This document shows, in pieces, positions 55,801-60,000 of a DNA stretch of 60,000 nt (positions are counted from its first letter, which is position 1; each line of letters starts with the position of its first letter). Below the pieces are notes generated by a model. The model worked only from the letters and a program-made list of their open reading frames with translations. It ran no database searches and was not told where the DNA came from. The stretch covers positions 1,242,001-1,302,000 of the forward strand of contig NC_079884.1 in assembly GCF_029227915.1 (NCBI RefSeq). The letters run 5' to 3'. The position numbers were made by a program, and so were the translations under genes. The DNA comes from Hydractinia symbiolongicarpus. Lineage: Eukaryota; Cnidaria; Hydrozoa; Anthoathecata; Hydractiniidae.

Positions 55801-58800
55801 TATTGGGGTTTACAGGTTTTTGATGACGTCATCAACCCGTCCATTTGGGAAAATTGCCCAAATTGGTCCTAGGTGGTCCCTAGTTACCCACCCGGTGAAA
55901 AAAGATTTACGTCACCACCTCGTTTCCAAGGTATTTAACTTCAAAGCTTTAAGTGCCATGTAATGGCCTCATTAAATTAATATCAGATATTGATGTTAAA
56001 ATAGTGTGATTGACATCGCGCCGTAACGTTGCAAAATTTAACATATTAGACATGCATTTTTCGGCGACATCAAAGCAAAATAAACACATCCGCTTTGCCT
56101 GTTACAGACACACAGATACTCTCCATATTATTATAAGAGATGGATGAAAAGTACAGTCTAATTTTGATATAATTTAATGAAATTCGTTTCTGGCAGATGT
56201 CCATGAGTTTTATTGTATGTTTGCCTCTATAAATCACATTATTTAAAAATGTGAAAAAAACATTTTTTGGTACCAACGTCATTTCCAAGGTAGACAGCTG
56301 TGCCGCCACTGTCTCTAAATTATTACTATACCCTACAATTAAAAGTGTTTTTTACCGAAACACATCTTAATAGGCCACTACGCAGGATGTCATAATTTCA
56401 AGTAATTGCATACTATAATTCAAGCCTATCCTTGAATTTAAAACCTAGAAAGCAACATCTTCAAATGAAACAGTTAAAAAATCCCATCTCAGCTCAGTGT
56501 TTTGAGGCCAGTGAAGTTGTTACATTTAATTTGCATGTTTTACCTTCAAATTTGCATGTTTTTATATCGGTAGCAAGTTTTACGGTGGCTTAGGTTTGGA
56601 TGAAATGCCCATGCTTCTGAAATGGCTAGTTGCATTTGTTGATCTGTTTTTAACATTAACTTTTTTTTCAGATATCATATGCACCACGAAGGGATAGATA
56701 CATTGCAACAGAAGTTTTGAAAGGTGGTGCTGTCAGAGATTATTATCTTGCAACAAATATTCGAATTGTACTTCAAGAATTTTTCACACCATCAGACTTC
56801 AATAGAGCTTCAGCAGATCGAAGGAAGTTTTATTTCACCCTTCGGGACGTTGATGTCCAAGTTGCTTGTTTCTGCAATGGCATGTCAAACCAGTGTTCTC
56901 CCCAAGTATTACTTCACATCTTGTTGTCCATAATATATTTTTATATTTCCCGTAAAATTGTTTTTTAAATTAATTAAAATCAAACATTTAGGACTATGGC
57001 ACTTGCATCTGTCAAAAAAATACAGAAGGCAGAAACTGTCAGTCTTGCAAACCACTTTATAACAATAAGCCATGGAGATTTGGACAAGCTTGTGAAGGTA
57101 AGAAAAATAATCTCAAGTGATAAATGCAGTAGCAATTTCTGGTAACTTTTAGTATTTGCAGGATATTAGCTAGCTCTAATGTAAAGGAGGCAAGCAGTAC
57201 TTACATCAGAATTATATTACCTCATTCAGTTTTTTATGAATATTGCCAAAAAATTTTGAACAACACAAAGTCTTGGATGGTTTTTGTACCGGTTGGGGGG
57301 CCCCACACCCCCAGCTTATTTTCAAAATCTAGCGCTTTGCGCTTGCGGTGTGCCCAAACTAACCTCTGGATGCACCACTGGTCACCGTGACCAACAAGAA
57401 TCTAAAATGGATCTTATATGCTTTATGCTTTGATGCACCACTCTTATAAACAATGATTTTTGTTAGTTAAATTTCGGGAGTGTCTTTTGCATAAAAGTCG
57501 CTAGTAATGGCCAGTCAATTTGATCATTGGTTTTTGTCTCTTGACTGTCAAATGTCAAATTTTGCCAGTCAGATACTGTTGACCAGCTGTTATTTTAAGC
57601 ACTGCAGTAATAAGATTTTTTTTTAAGAACGACCTAAAACTAAAAAATTCCAGGTTTTGTACAGGGGATGAGGGGTGTAGCATATGGAAAATTTGATGAT
57701 TTTTGGGCTAAAATCACATTCTTGGGAGCGAATTAAAACTTGTATTATATTAATGACTTTAAGATCCTAAACAATGTTACTAATTTAATGTGTTTAACAT
57801 TGGATGTATGCTACAAGGTTTATATGATGGATACGTAGTAAGAGTCTGTATCGATACTACATGGTAACACTCCAATCTCTGCCATATTTTGCTGGATTGC
57901 GATTAAACTGGCAGCTCCATTTAGTACTTTGCCACAGGAAGCCTGACACCCCGAGAGGCCAGCGCAATGCTAAATTAGTCCACGTAATCCAACTCAACTA
58001 CAAGGGTGTGCGCACCCATGCAAGCTAATAAAATTGCCAGAAGACGGGAGAGCTTCAACCACTGAGAAACACAGTTTCTCCTTACAGATGAACTACGGTA
58101 TTCCTTTGTCTCTTATATATAAAATAAATTGCAATAATTTTAAAACATCAGCATGCCGAAAAGAGTTTAATCAGGGTTAATATGATTTTTTATACGCCCT
58201 TAAATGATTACAGTAAAGTTTTTTTTTAATTATGGATTATAAATAAGAAAACCCTTTTTATTAAACCTTAATTTGGGCGCCCAAACTGGTATACCGGCGT
58301 CTAAAACCCTCTGGATACGCCATTGGTGACCGCCACAGATAACATTAAGGAATCTTTGTGCTATGTGTCATTATGAAAGTTTACATTGTGAAAAACAAAA
58401 TCAATAGATATAATATGAAAAGTTTGCGTCACAAATGATATACAATATGTCCGTAAGACGACAGATTCATCCATCAGTTGCACTTTTTATGGTGATGCTT
58501 TTCAGGCTAAATCACCAAACTGAGTATATATACTGTTAAAGATAATCTATATGTGAACCTATTGTGTTCTTCAAAGGTTTTGGTGAGGATGAAACATTAA
58601 TGAAGCAGTTGAGATCAAGAAAAAATATTTTTAAGTTGATAAGATAAAAAAAGCATTTTTTTAAAAACTTATATATGTACTTAAAAAATGATTTTAGCAA
58701 CTTTAATTTTAAACCTTATTTTAGCCTGCAGCTGCAACAGTCACAGTTTTCTATGTCAATATGATTCCTCACTTGGTTTTGGTGTTTGTCTTGATTGCAT

Positions 58801-60000
58801 GCACAATACAAAAGGCCACAAATGTGACTCGTGCAACACAGCGTTTTACAGAAATCCTTCTACTGGAATAACAGATGTGAATGCATGTATTGGTAAGTTT
58901 TATACTAGAAGATTTAACTACTTTTTAAAATTTTATTTTTTCTTACGCACATTCGTCATTTAACCCTTTCAGTATCAGCTATTTCTTGGCCACTTTTCCA
59001 GAAAAAAAATTCATGTTTTTTTAAAGCATGCCCAATTGTATTTAACAATGTAATATGTATTTAATAGCATTAGGCCTATGATAATGAAACTTTAACTTGT
59101 ATGTCAAAATACAATTAGCATTAAAAAGAAATTTCTGTGAAATCATAATATGGTCATGTGATTGAGGAAACATGAAAAAGTAAAAAAGTATACCAAATGC
59201 TACTCTAGTTTCTTGTTGAAAGTATAACTACACCATTTTAAATCTTCCATATATTCATATTTTGCAACATTAGTAATCATTGTCACTCATCTTACTTATG
59301 GTATTGGCTCAGAGAAATCAGATATATTCCACTTATTGCAGGTTTTTGTATAGGGTGCCACAATTCTTCTATTTGTCTTTAGAAAGTGTTTAACCCATAT
59401 ATATAGGTGCCAAAACATTGGAAAAAATAAAAAAATTGGTCGCCACTAAGCAGTGACTGGGAAAAAAATTAAAAAAGTCAGTCGCGACTAAGCAGTGACC
59501 AGGGAAAAATGTCTGGGTTGTGATCACCACCAAGTGCTTTTCATAAAGTGTATGTTTTAAATTTTATTTTAGCTTGCAATTGCAATATGGATGGTGTATT
59601 ATTTGGCAGCAGTGTATGCAATGCTGTCACTGGTGTGTGTTTCTGTAAAAGCAATGTGCAGGGAGCCACATGCAATGTTTGTAAGGATGGATATTTTGGT
59701 TTATCTCCCACTATATTAAATGGTTGCTCAGCTTGTGCATGTTATGCATTTGGTACAGTTGGAGGCACAGTTGTATGCAACAAAACGTCAGGTCTGTGTC
59801 CATGTAAAGCAGGTTTTACAGGTAGAACATGCTCAAACTGTAAGACTGGTTATTATGGTTTCCCAGTTTCTAATCCAACCGAATGTCGCCAATGTGGTTG
59901 CTCCCCATCAGGATCATTGGATGGCAATTGTGATACCTCTGGACAATGTAACTGTGCTGCAAGGTATTATGGCAGACAGTGTGAGCAAGTTGTTACTGGT
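52827..60000 (+). CDS. Secreted laminin-N-terminal plus LE-repeat protein, usherin-like, 5' part (continues past window)
   Basis: Exons: 52827-53393, 56672-56905, 56992-57097, 58725-58892, 59572 to at least 60000. The start chosen is [11 protein letters not shown] at 52827. The preceding in-frame ATG at 52779 would only lengthen the leader. A signal peptide (hydrophobic core [14 protein letters not shown]) leads into a laminin N-terminal (LN) domain with [22 protein letters not shown] and [13 protein letters not shown]. Laminin-type EGF (LE) repeats follow: [10 protein letters not shown]...CICQKNTEG, then [11 protein letters not shown]...[10 protein letters not shown], then at least three more in exon 5 (CNCNMDG..., [11 protein letters not shown]...[20 protein letters not shown]...CNCAARYYG). 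The CxCN...TGxCxCK repeat style resembles usherin; laminin or netrin relatives are alternatives. Phases agree at each junction. It is expected in extracellular matrix or on the cell surface. Confidence 0.85.
53455..56135. mobile_element. 2.7-kb non-autonomous element with long inverted arms, inside intron 1
   Basis: The left end starts TATAATAATACGCCAG and the right end, read in reverse, starts TATAATAATATGGAGA. Both then continue through a TCTGT-rich run, CAAAG and GG. Further in, AACTTGGAAACGAAGTGGTGACGTCA (split by mutations) on the left matches the reverse complement around 55900-55930. The GACCACCTAGGACC-like and GTGACGTCATCA-like blocks also mirror. Arms are about 500-800 bp, and the middle (about 54300-55500) has no coding capacity, so this is a foldback or MITE-type DNA element. 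I could not define a convincing target-site duplication beyond a possible TA. Confidence 0.75.
53800..54260. repeat. Internal tandem units of about 140 bp with GACGTCA motifs
   Basis: Three to four diverged units each contain TGACGTCA, AAAATTTAAA, CTATATCTC, a TCAAAAGCACAT-like string, CATTTTTTGATCAGC.GTTTCAAG and GCAACAGGTATAC. A reversed set lies at about 55500-55830. They form the inner part of the inverted arms. Confidence 0.7.
57098..58724 (+). other. LE-gene intron with repeat fragments
   Basis: Holds the second copy of the 95-225 repeat (57480-57605). It also holds two related short GC-rich fragments with CCCAAACT and CTCTGGAT.C.CCA (57330-57385 and 58275-58330). A less AT-rich stretch at 57860-58090 has no coding frame or match I can name. 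No exon is seen. Confidence 0.6.
57480..57605. repeat. Dispersed repeat, partner of 95-225
   Basis: GGCCAGTCAATTTGATCATT, CTGTCAAATGTCAAATTT, CTGTTGACC and GTTATTTTAAGC align in order with the copy at the window start, at roughly 75-80 percent identity by eye. Confidence 0.65.
58893..59571 (+). other. LE-gene intron with a two-unit tandem repeat
   Basis: GTCGCCACTAAGCAGTGACT and GTCGCGACTAAGCAGTGACC, each followed by GGGAAAAA, lie about 50 bp apart at 59435-59515. The remainder is AT-rich and featureless. Confidence 0.7.

Overview
This is an intron-rich, AT-rich animal genome window, most likely from a cnidarian. Exons mostly run about 60-160 bp with GT-AG introns, genes lie on both strands, and there are metazoan-only architectures (a laminin-N/LE extracellular protein, a multi-C2H2 protein). 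A decayed P2X7-C-terminal-like coding relic also fits Cnidaria, where that domain family is abundant. There are no bacterial operons, rRNA or tRNA genes, or CRISPR arrays. All calls come from reading the sequence; no search was run.

Region 1 (1-28144, + strand) holds almost all of a VPS13 gene (VPS13A/C type, a bridge-like lipid-transfer protein). I placed 67 coding exons that splice in frame to 3,460 codons plus stop; about the first 150 residues lie upstream of the window. The standard parts are there in order: repeating beta-groove (RBG) body, VAB domain, last RBG segment, ATG2_C/helical region and C-terminal PH-like domain. The main oddity is an array of about six Tudor-like modules (about 13477-14808) inserted between two conserved RBG segments. 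Both junctions lie inside exons, so the fusion is not a gene-model artefact. Introns carry an 11/12-bp minisatellite and dispersed repeat copies.

Region 2 (28145-34367) is mostly intergenic. It contains an intronless coiled-coil gene on the minus strand (29523-30734) that converges on VPS13.

Region 3 (34368-48380, minus strand) is one long gene for a nine-finger C2H2 protein. A roughly 2.4-kb zinc-finger exon is followed by 18 smaller exons encoding a low-complexity tail of about 900 residues. From the second coding exon onward every intron is phase 1. A two-to-three-exon block is tandemly duplicated (38055-38595 and 40789-41385), with a 40-copy, 40-bp minisatellite between the copies. The 3-kb intron at 42824-45829 holds a broken P2X7-C-like relic on the opposite strand.

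Region 4 (48400-52826) holds two probable small genes, one head-to-head with the zinc-finger gene and one convergent with it, followed by decayed coding-like sequence.

Region 5 (52827-60000, + strand) is the 5' part of a secreted laminin-N-terminal plus LE-repeat protein, closest in repeat style to usherin. It continues past the window end. Its first intron carries a 2.7-kb element with long inverted arms. Diverged copies of the same repeat family occur in VPS13 intron 4.
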